This document shows, piece by piece, positions 24,601-32,284 of a stretch of DNA of 54,334 bases. The notes beneath the pieces were generated by a model. The model searched no databases. It was given only the letters and a program-made list of their open reading frames with translations, and had not been told where the DNA came from. Origin of the DNA: CAKSQF01 sp051868045 (lineage in GTDB: Bacteria; Bacillota; Clostridia; Oscillospirales; CAG-272); the NCBI GenBank assembly GCA_051868045.1, contig JBJDZN010000078.1, forward strand, positions 1 through 54,334, read 5' to 3'. The position numbers were made by a program, and so were the translations under genes. Positions within the stretch are counted from its first letter, which is position 1, and every line of letters begins with the position of its first letter.

Positions 24601-25763
24601 TGCTGACTGCATCCAAGGGCGAGAGCAGCGGACAGTTTGTTGCAACTTCTGTCAATAAGTATACCAACTGGGTATCTTCCATGAGCCAGTGTGAAATGCT
24701 CAGCCCCTATTCCTACGGCGCATATAAGTCCAATCTGATCAAGATGCTCCGTGAAGGTCACGGTGATCTGACCGAAGAGGAAATTCGTGCGATCGCTTGC
24801 TGGATTGACCTCGGCGTTCCCTGCTACGGTACTTACGATGTGAAGGAGTACTGGGGAACCAATGAGATCCGCGAGTTCGAGGAAGAGGAAAATAAGCGTG
24901 AGTTCTACGAAAAACTCAACGAGTATGCTATCCTTGCCCGTGCCGGTCAGACCCCTGCCGGTGAGATTACCATCTCCTATACTCACAGTTCCAGTGTGGA
25001 TTCCGTTACCGGTGAGGGTATGGTTACCCTGTACTACGATTCCAAATATGCGGCAGGTGATACCATTTCGGTAAAACTTCCCGACGGTCAGAAGTATCTG
25101 GGACTGTCCCTGTCCTCCAGAGTCGGAGAGAGCATCATTTACTGCCCGAACTCCACCTTTGAGATGACCCTGCCCGATCTCAGAACCTGCTATCCCAATA
25201 CCATGGATCCCAACCTGGCAGTCGATTATATTGTGAATACCATTACCGCAAGAATCGTTCCCGAGAGCGAATTGACGGAGGTTCACAATCTTGCCCAGAA
25301 CTCTTATGACCTGACCAATGCCAGTGGTTCCTATCCTCATGTGACGGCATCCTCGGTCAAGGAAAATAAGGCATATTTCGAAGCCCGCAACCTGATTGAC
25401 GGCTTCACGGCAAACCGTGATAAGGGCGAGTATCCGAGCCAGTCCTGGGAGGCTCAGAAGTTTGACGAAAGCACGACGCTGACCATCGACTTCGGTCGGA
25501 CCGTGAAGGTCGATGAACTGGTATTCTATATCCGTCGCGCAAGCGGTGACTCTTACTTCACCAATTGCACGGTAACGCTGTCTGACGGAACCGTTCTGCC
25601 TCTGTCGCTGACCGATTCCCGTGACGCACAGACCATTGATCTCGGCGGCGTTGAGACCACGTCCCTGACCTTCTCCGGATTTGTTGTCGAGACTTCGATC
25701 AACAACGGTTCTTATGCCGGAATTTCCGAGATTCAGGTTATGGGTACCGAGGTACTCGGATAA
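21693..25763 (+). CDS. HzsA-like secreted di-haem protein with inserted jelly-roll domains and C-terminal F5/8 domain
   Basis: 1,356 residues, signal peptide cleaved near SYA-AT (residue 37). Residues ~50-350 are a TolB-like propeller with the text typical of hydrazine synthase alpha-type proteins (RDPDVSPDGTKIVFSM, ITFGSGVADIEPVF, TTEDGRILYTRWDYNDR). The haem region follows: CIGCH at 538-542 and CVSCH at 605-609. Two galactose-binding-like jelly-roll domains (about 637-775 and 791-945) are inserted before the family's closing segment (YKSNLIKMLREGHGDLT, CWIDLGVPCYGTYD, near 1011-1050). Residues ~1212-1356 are an F5/8 type C (discoidin) domain. It lies 17 bases after the lipoprotein gene, with AGGAGGT before the ATG. 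Four haems in the pair equals hydrazine synthase, but the substrate is unknown; the beta-sandwich modules suggest binding to glycans or the cell wall. Confidence 0.83.
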   Translation: MNETKRKGLLGKILVLSVALVMIVTLVCIALPSESYAATTIERSEMLDDMMNMATSYVVVYHKQLGGSHYAYSEGLAEESNDGSTSVEGNESVFNPGSKMTLITLSYQDGNVVKEEATLVRCSSGVIRDPDVSPDGTKIVFSMKEKSTDDYHLYIFDLTTGKKTQITFGSGVADIEPVFCADGSIIFNSTRDIQTVDCWITPVSNLYKCDADGSNITRLGYDQVHTTYPTTTEDGRILYTRWDYNDRTQMYVQAIFQMFADGTNQTEVYGNDLSNPTSLIHTREIPGADGKYITITCGHHQVQCGKLAILNTNLGRDVSSAIDYVWDDSYTKQLESSYDNDTAYYQQGRVYKYPYAINEDTFLVSTAETYSGVSTAFNIELINTNGDSVVIAEGNTSFPASQIVPIKTTALFNRASLVDYSMNYGYFYVGNVYDGQDIAVGTVKYLRVVGLEFRSSAIGATNGRGTGSSDPYSPVSTGNGSWDVKEVLGIVPVYEDGSALFTCPAGIPVYFQLLDENGYVVQTMRSWSTLQPGEYFSCIGCHVDKNQAPSTNAKVTLAMNNGVCELQPDLWMSSFEEYEGFDPYVDDPIGFDYLTVVQPILDQSCVSCHSDSVTAYKDIAATALGEGFDATLADYLFTTRDSWYYTTTTPAADWKTADVSADWTLDYGPFGKIGTAPGSINTVWTSNEIYLRKTVSVTNAELNSYLLNLYLAYTGTVEISVNGTVIYTGSGEQTQFTNVTLSGDAVKAFKLGNNEIAVKVTATSSGGQFFDMALIRSLGGSSGSSGGTVTLFSKGSEWTYTTSSADSYGFGTAGDWTSADFDTTGWLTGKTPFGNRVVGQTTDWATKGNNYLWARKTFTVDDLSDLGASFGLYMNVFYDDDFYVFLNGHLIFSNPGKWNDAYEDIKTTGAAYVKQGENVIAICLHQHDGGYEFDMSLYTVPTASNVEISLQSTDVYARRMKKAFPLSYLVLTASKGESSGQFVATSVNKYTNWVSSMSQCEMLSPYSYGAYKSNLIKMLREGHGDLTEEEIRAIACWIDLGVPCYGTYDVKEYWGTNEIREFEEEENKREFYEKLNEYAILARAGQTPAGEITISYTHSSSVDSVTGEGMVTLYYDSKYAAGDTISVKLPDGQKYLGLSLSSRVGESIIYCPNSTFEMTLPDLRTCYPNTMDPNLAVDYIVNTITARIVPESELTEVHNLAQNSYDLTNASGSYPHVTASSVKENKAYFEARNLIDGFTANRDKGEYPSQSWEAQKFDESTTLTIDFGRTVKVDELVFYIRRASGDSYFTNCTVTLSDGTVLPLSLTDSRDAQTIDLGGVETTSLTFSGFVVETSINNGSYAGISEIQVMGTEVLG

Positions 25764-25800
25764 TCCCTGACAGCAAAATCAGTGCTGTTGAATAAGTAAT

Positions 25801-25860
25801 ATCCCCCATAGTGCAGACACTTGAAACCATCTTTCAAGGTCGCACTATGGGGGATTTTAT
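25801..25860 (+). terminator. Large composite terminator hairpin after the cytochrome operon
   Basis: Outer 14-bp perfect stem ATCCCCCATAGTGC/GCACTATGGGGGAT. Inside it lies a second perfect 7-bp stem (CTTGAAA/TTTCAAG, loop CCATC), and TTTTAT follows. It lies 37 bases past the hzsA-like stop. Its left half resembles a sequence at 32950-32975. Confidence 0.8.
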
Positions 25861-25951
25861 GTATCGGGAAATCCTGTTTTTGCCGCCTATCGCAATTATT
25901 GCAGTTTTCAGATCGGGAAGTCCTTTTTTCCCTTCTTTTCTGCCAAAACTA

Positions 25952-25981
25952 TTGACAAAACATATGTTCGTATGATATAAT
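25952..25981 (+). promoter_or_regulatory. Promoter of the PcrA-like helicase gene
   Basis: TTGACA, 18-base spacer, TATAAT preceded by TGA (extended -10). The spacer holds the LexA-like box at 25957-25970. Confidence 0.8.
25957..25970 (+). promoter_or_regulatory. LexA (SOS) box
   Basis: AAAACATATGTTCG matches 12 of 14 positions of the Gram-positive LexA site CGAACATATGTTCG. It lies between -35 and -10, where LexA would block RNA polymerase. Confidence 0.72.
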
Positions 25982-26016
25982 AAGATATAAAAAGGATGCA
26001 GAAGGGAAGTGAAAAT

Positions 26017-28140
26017 ATGAATTCGATCCTTTCGGGATTGAATCCCGATCAGATAGCGGCAGTTGAGGCAACCGAAGGCTATGTTCGGGTCGTAGCAGGG
26101 GCAGGAACAGGTAAAACCAAAGCATTGACCCACAGATATGCCTATCTGGTGCAGGAGCTTGGCGTTTCCACCTCCAATATTCTTTGCATGACCTTTACCA
26201 ATAAGGCGGCAAATGAGATGAAAAATCGGGTCCGCTCCATGCTTGGAGAAGGGGTGGACTGTACTCTGATTTCCACCATTCACAGCTTTTGCGCCCGGAT
26301 TCTTCGGGAAGACATCGAAAAGCTGTTCTACCCGTCTTCCTTTTTGATTCTGGATAATGCCGATCAGAAGCAGATTCTGGAGGAGGTCTACGAGGAACTG
26401 GGACTGAAGCTGGACACTGCTTCCTTCCAGACCATGCTGGACCGAATTGAGAGGTACAAAATCGACCTTACCTATGTGGACTGGCTGTCCGATCCCACCT
26501 TTGACATTCTGACCCTTCGTCCGGATGATACCAACGAGGCGATCATCATGCGCTATCTGGCAAAGCAGAAGAAAAATTTTGCCCTGGATTTTGCCGATCT
26601 GATCAAATTCGTCACCTATCTCTTCAATCACTTTCCCGATGTGGAGGAAAAGTGGCAAAAGAAGCTGTCCTACATACAGGTGGACGAGTATCAGGACGTG
26701 GACATCGAGCAGTATACCATGATCAACCGTCTGGCGGCGTATCATCATAATCTGTTTGTGGTGGGCGATCCCGATCAAAACATTTACGAGTGGCGGGGAG
26801 CCGGCATGCGCTTTCTTCTGAATTTTGATAAGGAAAATACCCCCTGCCGCACGATTTTTATGAATCAAAACTATCGCAGCACTCCCGAAATTCTGGCGGT
26901 CAGCAACTGCCTGATCGCAAAGAATCAGATTCGGATCAAAAAGGACCTGTTTACCGCTAATCCCGGGGGTCCCCTGCCGGAATATTACCACGGCGGCGAC
27001 GAAAAGGAGGAGATCGGAAGGATCGTTTCCTATATTGGGGAACGGCACGCCGAAGGCACTCCCTATCGAAAGATCGCCATTCTTTACCGTTCTTCCTATG
27101 TGTCCAGATTTATCGAGCAGGGACTGTTGGAGGCGGGAATCCCCTATACCGTCTACGGAGGGGTAGGATTCTATGAACGTGCCGAGATCAAGAGCGTCAT
27201 TGCCTATATGCGGATGGTTGCCTTCGGGGACGATCTGTCCTTCATACGGGTCGTCAATCTGCCCAGGCGCAAGATCGGAAAGCTCAAGACAGATGCCCTC
27301 AAAAGCTATGCGGCAGAGGGAAAATGCTCTCTGTATCAAGCGATGAAGCACCATCTGGACGATCCCATTTTCAAGGGAAGCGGCGCAAAGGCATTTGTGG
27401 AACTGATCGAGCGGATGCGGGAGCTTGCCGCTGATCTTTCAGTCAGCGAATTGCTCCAAAGACTCTTTCACGACAGTGGATATGAGGCGTATATCCGCAA
27501 ATGCGGCGACATGGACCGTCTGGACAATGTCAATGAACTGCTGAACAGTATCTATGCCTCTGAGGTGTCCTTCGGTGAGGACCTGACGCTTTCCACCTAT
27601 CTGGAAAGCGTGTCTTTGTTCCGGGAAAAGGAGGACGAAAAGTCGGAAGATCGCCTGCGGCTCATGACCGTTCATACCGCTAAGGGGCTGGAATTTGATC
27701 ATGTGGTGGTTGCAGGAATGTCCGACCGTATTTTCCCCTCACCCAGAGCCATTGAGGAACGCAAACGGGAGGCATTGGAAGAGGAGAGAAGGCTGGCATT
27801 TGTCGCCTTCACCCGGGCAAAAAAGTCGCTTCTTTTCACCGACAGCGAGGGAATCGGGGTCAAGGGCATCCTGAAACAGCCCTCAAGATTCCTGGTAAAC
27901 GATCTTGATCCAAAACTGATTAGCATTACCGGACGCCCCTTCCTGCCGCCCTCACCTTCAAAGGGGGATGGGACGGCACCTGTCCCTGTTCTGTTTGCGG
28001 CAGGAGATCGGGTGGTGCATCGGATTTTCGGTGTGGGAACCGTTCAATCTGTGGATGAGAAGGGCAGAAGCTATCTGATACGCTTTCCCGTAGGGGATCG
28101 CCCGATTTCTTTTGATTTCAAGGGATTGGTGAAGGTATGA
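26017..28140 (+). CDS. pcrA: UvrD/PcrA-type superfamily 1 DNA helicase
   Basis: ATP-dependent 3'-5' helicase for repair and replication-conflict resolution. It has 707 residues, somewhat short for PcrA (~730-750). Motifs in order are the Q-motif segment LNPDQIAAVE, Walker A GAGTGKT, motif Ia TFTNKAANEM, STIHSFC, DEYQD (motif II), GDPDQNIYEWRGA (motif III), FMNQNYRS (motif IV), VHTAKGLEFDHV (motif V) and FVAFTRAKKSL (motif VI). The C-terminal Tudor-like segment GDRVVHRIFGVGTVQSV is the one PcrA uses to bind RNA polymerase. I start at 26017 because AGAAGGGAAG precedes that ATG; an upstream ATG at 25996 is less likely. It is a single-gene unit with a LexA box. Confidence 0.92.
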   Translation: MNSILSGLNPDQIAAVEATEGYVRVVAGAGTGKTKALTHRYAYLVQELGVSTSNILCMTFTNKAANEMKNRVRSMLGEGVDCTLISTIHSFCARILREDIEKLFYPSSFLILDNADQKQILEEVYEELGLKLDTASFQTMLDRIERYKIDLTYVDWLSDPTFDILTLRPDDTNEAIIMRYLAKQKKNFALDFADLIKFVTYLFNHFPDVEEKWQKKLSYIQVDEYQDVDIEQYTMINRLAAYHHNLFVVGDPDQNIYEWRGAGMRFLLNFDKENTPCRTIFMNQNYRSTPEILAVSNCLIAKNQIRIKKDLFTANPGGPLPEYYHGGDEKEEIGRIVSYIGERHAEGTPYRKIAILYRSSYVSRFIEQGLLEAGIPYTVYGGVGFYERAEIKSVIAYMRMVAFGDDLSFIRVVNLPRRKIGKLKTDALKSYAAEGKCSLYQAMKHHLDDPIFKGSGAKAFVELIERMRELAADLSVSELLQRLFHDSGYEAYIRKCGDMDRLDNVNELLNSIYASEVSFGEDLTLSTYLESVSLFREKEDEKSEDRLRLMTVHTAKGLEFDHVVVAGMSDRIFPSPRAIEERKREALEEERRLAFVAFTRAKKSLLFTDSEGIGVKGILKQPSRFLVNDLDPKLISITGRPFLPPSPSKGDGTAPVPVLFAAGDRVVHRIFGVGTVQSVDEKGRSYLIRFPVGDRPISFDFKGLVKV

Positions 28141-28190
28141 GAAAAAAATCGGACAATCCTTGATGGCAGGCAAAATCTGACAGTTTTTTC

Positions 28191-28219
28191 TTGACATTCG
28201 GCTCCATTTACGGTAAAAT
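28191..28219 (+). promoter_or_regulatory. Promoter of the GH25 lysozyme gene
   Basis: TTGACA, 17-base spacer, TAAAAT. Confidence 0.8.
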
Positions 28220-28262
28220 AGGGGAAAATACCCCAAATTTTACCGAAGGGAATGGTCAGATT

Positions 28263-30398
28263 ATGAAGAAAAAGCTGCTACTCGTGTTTTTGATTGTGTT
28301 CATCCCCGTGATGGGTTTTACTTTTCATATTGTGGCAGAGTCTGCCGGACAGGCAACTGTCCAGGGAGGGGTGACCGTGCTTACACAATCGGAGGGCGGG
28401 CTTGAGGTTCGCAATGTCTACGCATCCGAGGTCACATATTCTTCCGCCACGCTGAATATCAGTTTCGGACGGATCAGCGTGTCCGATTGTACCCTGCTGC
28501 TGGGCACCTCCCCTGAAGCCATGGAGGAGGTTTCTACGCAAAACCTCGGAAAGGCGGCGTCCTCCCTGTCCATGACGGCATCCGACCTTGCCCCCCATAC
28601 CCGCTATTATTACGCCTTCCTGATCGGAACAGAGGAGGCGGTCATCCGTACTGACAGTTGGTCCTTTGTCACGCCCGACGACTATTATAACGGCTCACAG
28701 GGCGGTGCCAATGACGAAAATGCCGAATACGGCATTGACGTGTCCTTCTGGAAGGGTTCCATCGACTTTACCAAGCTGGCTGACCAGAATATCGACTTCG
28801 TGATTCTGCGTGCCGGGTCAACCAAGGGGAAAGATACCTATTTTGAGGAGCATTATGAGCAGGCAAAAGCGGCGGGACTGAAGGTCGGCGTGTATTACTA
28901 CTCCTATGCCATGAATATGGAGGAGATCGCTCAAGATGCCGACTGGTTTCTGGAGTACATTGCCGGGAAAACCTTTGATCTTCCCGTCTATCTGGACATT
29001 GAAAACATCAGTCAGGAAGAAAATCTCAGCCGTCCCCTTCTTACGGAAATGGCGATCGAATTCTGTGAACGGATTGCCGATGCGGGCTACTATCCCGGAA
29101 TCTATGCCAATCGGAACTGGTTTACCAACTACCTGAATTTTGACACTCTTTCTCCTGTCTATGAGCTGTGGATTGCCTCATGGACCAAGAGCGGAGAGCC
29201 CGACGGCGATTACAGTGAAAACTACGGAATGTGGCAGTATTCCAGCAGTGGAAAGCTCGATGGGGTCAATGGGGCAGTCGATATGAACGTCTGCTATAAG
29301 GATTATACCAGCCTGATCCGTCAGGAAGAACGGTCAACCTACGGTTTCTACGACTACGACGGAAGTTTGCTGATCACGGCTGAATATTATCCCGGCAATC
29401 GGATCTATGCACCCGACCTGACGCCCGCCCGCCCCTGCGACGACGAATATGAGTACACCTTCAGCGGATGGATCGGACTTGATGAAAATACGGTTGCCGA
29501 CAGTGCCGGTGGAAGTTTTACGGCAAGGTATACCCCAAACGAGCATGCTTGGGGCGATTGGCAGGAGATTTCTCCCTTTGAGCGGGTCAAGGTCTGCGAG
29601 AACTGCGGACGCACCCTGTCCGAACTCATAGACGATCCCACCTGCGGTCAGGGGCTTACTTGGTCGATTGACGGAGAGACTTTGACCGTGATCGGTAACG
29701 GGGCAATACTGTCCGGCGAGTCGGCAATCCGTTTTCCGTGGGCAAGTCGGGCGACCGAAATCACAAAACTGGTGATCTCGGAGGGAGTCACCGTTATCGG
29801 AGATCATGCCTTTGACGGATTCACGGCTCTGACCGAGGTTCAACTGCCTTACACGCTGACTACCATCGGAGAGTATGCCTTCTGCGGCGATGTCGGACTG
29901 ACCGAGATCGCAATCCCTGCACAGGTCCGGACGATTTCAGAATATGCTTTTGAAGGCTGTACGGCACTTTCAACGGTCAAGGGATACGAAAACAGTGCGG
30001 CTCAGACGATGGCAGAATCTGCCGGTGTTTCGTTCGTCACGCTGTCGCCGTGGCTTCAGAAGAGCGGTCGATTTGGAAACGGGGTCAGTTGGTACCTTTA
30101 CAGCGACGGAAGTCTCCTGTTTGCCGGCATCGGAGCCATTCTGCCCGACGGCGGCTATCAGGCATACAGCCAACAGATTCTTTCTGTCAAAGTTGGTGCG
30201 GCGATCACCGAAATTCCAGAGGGTGCCTTTCTGGACTTCACATCTTTGGAGTCGGTGGAATTTCTGGGTAAGAACCCCGTCAAAGTGGGAGACTCCGCTT
30301 TTGTCGGATGCACCCGTCTGTTCACGATAAACCTTCCGAGAGGGTCGGAGTTTGCCGAAAACGCCTTTGACGGCACCCCGATTGTGTCGGACTTCTGA
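28263..30398 (+). CDS. Secreted GH25 muramidase with Fn3-like and BspA-type leucine-rich repeats
   Basis: 711 residues with an N-terminal signal peptide or anchor (LLLVFLIVFIPVMGF). Residues ~45-138 resemble a fibronectin-III/purple-phosphatase N-domain. Residues ~155-350 are a glycoside hydrolase family 25 lysozyme (YGIDVSFWKGSIDF, YYYSYAMNMEEI, LPVYLDIENIS with the acidic pair, GMWQYSSSGKLDG), which would cut peptidoglycan between MurNAc and GlcNAc. A Cys-x2-Cys pair (CENCGRT) lies in the linker near 440. Two blocks of LRR_5/BspA repeats follow (VISEGVTVIGDHAFDGFTAL, about 520-600 and 640-705). ATG 28263 has GAAGGGA upstream. The gene has its own promoter and terminator; a cell-surface or competitor-directed role is plausible. 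Confidence 0.88.
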   Translation: MKKKLLLVFLIVFIPVMGFTFHIVAESAGQATVQGGVTVLTQSEGGLEVRNVYASEVTYSSATLNISFGRISVSDCTLLLGTSPEAMEEVSTQNLGKAASSLSMTASDLAPHTRYYYAFLIGTEEAVIRTDSWSFVTPDDYYNGSQGGANDENAEYGIDVSFWKGSIDFTKLADQNIDFVILRAGSTKGKDTYFEEHYEQAKAAGLKVGVYYYSYAMNMEEIAQDADWFLEYIAGKTFDLPVYLDIENISQEENLSRPLLTEMAIEFCERIADAGYYPGIYANRNWFTNYLNFDTLSPVYELWIASWTKSGEPDGDYSENYGMWQYSSSGKLDGVNGAVDMNVCYKDYTSLIRQEERSTYGFYDYDGSLLITAEYYPGNRIYAPDLTPARPCDDEYEYTFSGWIGLDENTVADSAGGSFTARYTPNEHAWGDWQEISPFERVKVCENCGRTLSELIDDPTCGQGLTWSIDGETLTVIGNGAILSGESAIRFPWASRATEITKLVISEGVTVIGDHAFDGFTALTEVQLPYTLTTIGEYAFCGDVGLTEIAIPAQVRTISEYAFEGCTALSTVKGYENSAAQTMAESAGVSFVTLSPWLQKSGRFGNGVSWYLYSDGSLLFAGIGAILPDGGYQAYSQQILSVKVGAAITEIPEGAFLDFTSLESVEFLGKNPVKVGDSAFVGCTRLFTINLPRGSEFAENAFDGTPIVSDF

Positions 30399-30471
30399 GT
30401 CACACTAATCGGGATTGGTCAGGCAAACAAACCCGCCAATTAAAGACAAGCGGCTGTAAAAAATCCCGCAT

Positions 30472-30520
30472 GAAAAGAACGCTGAGGAGCAAAAGCTCAT
30501 CGGCGTTCTTTTCAAAAAAT
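30472..30520 (+). terminator. Terminator after the GH25 gene
   Basis: GAAAAGAACGC pairs with GCGTTCTTTTC, with a smaller inner GAGC/GCTC stem. Confidence 0.75.
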
Positions 30521-30546
30521 CGGCTGCCCTCTTCAGAAAGCAGCCG
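30513..30546 (-). terminator. Terminator after the cardiolipin synthase gene
   Basis: Read on the minus strand, CGGCTGC/GCAGCCG (arms at 30546-30540 and 30527-30521) is followed by ATTTTTTG. Confidence 0.7.
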
Positions 30547-30653
30547 AAAGGATTTTGTCGGGTTCTTTCTCAAACAACGGTTCCGGAGGGTATATCCGAG
30601 GATTTTTTTCGACTATTGCAACCTCATTTAGCAGTCTGCAAGGAAAAACTCTT

Positions 30654-32219
30654 TTACAGCATGGGTGCAAAAATTCGAACCACCGCACGGATAAATCTTT
30701 GAATCAGATTGGTTTTCATCATATTCGGCGTTATCTCGATACTCTTTTCAAAGGTAGCCTCAATGTCTTTTTTCAGAGCACCGATGGCTTCACACCGATA
30801 CATCCATACACCGTTTTCAAAGTGATGAACAAGACTGCGGTAGTCCAGATTGATGGTGCCGATCATGGCATATTCATCATCGGCAAGATAAGATTTTGCA
30901 TGGATAAAACCGGGTTCGTACTCGTAGATATGTACGCCCGCATCCATAAGCCGTTTGTAAAAGCTCCGTGTCATACCGAACACCAGCTTTTTGTCCGGAA
31001 TATGGGGAACAATAATTCGGACATCTACTCCGCGAAGGGAGGCATTTTCAATGCTCAGACACAAATCGTTGTCGATGATGAGGTAGGGCGTGGTCATATA
31101 TACATAACGTGTGGCACTGTTCAGCATATTCTGAATGACACTTTTTCCAACTCTGCGCTTGTAAAGCGGATGAGGACCGTCGCCGAAGGGAATTATGTAG
31201 CCCTTCTCTTTGATTTCGCTCTGTGCTGGGAACAGCTCTGCCTTTATTTCGGGCATCTTTTTAACATTGATGCCAAAGTCAATCAGGAACAGTTTTGTCA
31301 GTTCCCAAACCGCTTCACCTTCAAGCCTTATCCCTGTATCCTTCCAATGACCGTGCTTTTCAAATTCATTGATGTATTCATCAGCGAGATTGATGCCGCC
31401 GGTGTACCCAACCTTGCCGTCGATTACAGTAATTTTACGGTGACTGCGGTTGTTAAATTCGCTGTCGGCATTTCCTTTCAGTCTTGAAAAAGGAGTCGCT
31501 TCAATGCCGTAGGATTTGAGTGTTTTACAGTAGTCCCCGGGTAAAGTCATCATACAGCCGATATCATCATAGACGATCTTCACATCGACGCCGGCCGCCG
31601 CTTTTTCCTTGAGAATATCCAGTATCGAGTTCCAGAACTTGCCTTCTTCGATGATGAAGTATTCCATATAAATGAACTTTTCCGCCTTAGAAAGATCGGC
31701 GTGGAGCTGTGGGTGCATATCTTCGCCCAACGGGAAATAGGTCTGCTTTGTATCAGTAAAAAGATGCGCTTCCGCAATGCTACATAGCATTTTTGCCTGA
31801 GATGCGGCAACCGGGTTGTCCTCATGCAGTTTATCAAGCAATTCGCTGTCATCCTTGCGGTATGCGTTGTCTTTCAAGACCTTCAGACGTTTGACATACT
31901 TGTGTTTGAGTTTACGGGAATAGAATATGAAATAAAGCATAAATCCTGCAATCGGTAAAATCATCACAAACAAAAGCCACGGAACCTTATAATCGGGATT
32001 ATCGTCCGAGGCAATGATGTTGATAACGCATGCGATTTCTGTTATCCAGCACAGGACATAAAAATACGGCACATAACAGCAGAGTGCCACGACAATTCCG
32101 ATAATTGCCGCCACTTCAAGCACAGTAATCAGGATAGCGAGGATATACCTGAACGGAATGTAGTTATATTCCCGCTCCACTTCTTTTTCATTTACATGAT
32201 ACCGTAATATTCGTTTCAT
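30654..32219 (-). CDS. cls: Cardiolipin synthase (phospholipase D type)
   Basis: Joins two phosphatidylglycerols into cardiolipin at the membrane. The 521 residues carry membrane helices at ~24-48 and 52-70 plus one at 80-100. Two HKD motifs supply the catalytic residues: His260/Lys262/Asp267 (SHRKITVIDG) and His440/Lys442/Asp447 (IHAKSYLADD), each followed by the usual GGxN-type or GTINLDYRS segment. The gene is A/T-richer (roughly 43% GC in the lines I counted) than its surroundings and uses A/T-ending codons more, suggesting transfer. It sits downstream of the triple-repeat protein gene, separated by a hairpin. AGGGGGG precedes the ATG. Confidence 0.93.
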   Translation of the reverse strand: MKRILRYHVNEKEVEREYNYIPFRYILAILITVLEVAAIIGIVVALCCYVPYFYVLCWITEIACVINIIASDDNPDYKVPWLLFVMILPIAGFMLYFIFYSRKLKHKYVKRLKVLKDNAYRKDDSELLDKLHEDNPVAASQAKMLCSIAEAHLFTDTKQTYFPLGEDMHPQLHADLSKAEKFIYMEYFIIEEGKFWNSILDILKEKAAAGVDVKIVYDDIGCMMTLPGDYCKTLKSYGIEATPFSRLKGNADSEFNNRSHRKITVIDGKVGYTGGINLADEYINEFEKHGHWKDTGIRLEGEAVWELTKLFLIDFGINVKKMPEIKAELFPAQSEIKEKGYIIPFGDGPHPLYKRRVGKSVIQNMLNSATRYVYMTTPYLIIDNDLCLSIENASLRGVDVRIIVPHIPDKKLVFGMTRSFYKRLMDAGVHIYEYEPGFIHAKSYLADDEYAMIGTINLDYRSLVHHFENGVWMYRCEAIGALKKDIEATFEKSIEITPNMMKTNLIQRFIRAVVRIFAPML

Positions 32220-32240
32220 AATTCTTCCCCCCTGAAATGG

Positions 32241-32272
32241 CGAAAAAGCGAGACGGCATTCGTCGCCTCGCT
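32241..32272 (-). terminator. Hairpin with T-tract between the repeat protein and cls
   Basis: On the minus strand AGCGAGGCG pairs with CGTCTCGCT (one G-U), followed by TTTTTCG. It would end or attenuate transcription before cls. Confidence 0.7.
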
Positions 32273-32284
32273 TCTCGGCTTTTC

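Noticed and set aside
24144..25340. 398-codon minus-strand frame antisense to the hzsA-like gene
   Set aside because: Shadow of a well-supported gene; composition is that of complementary Gly/Asn/Thr codons and no ribosome-binding site was seen.
17527..25763. Calling the operon a true anammox hydrazine synthase
   Set aside because: Architecture and haem number agree, but the candidate active haem lacks the expected Tyr, extra carbohydrate-type modules are present, and neither hydrazine dehydrogenase nor nitrite reductase genes are nearby. I keep the call at HZS-like of unknown substrate.
25834..27354. 506-codon minus-strand frame antisense to the helicase gene
   Set aside because: It mirrors the codon structure of pcrA on the other strand and runs through the promoter region; no start signal or family match.
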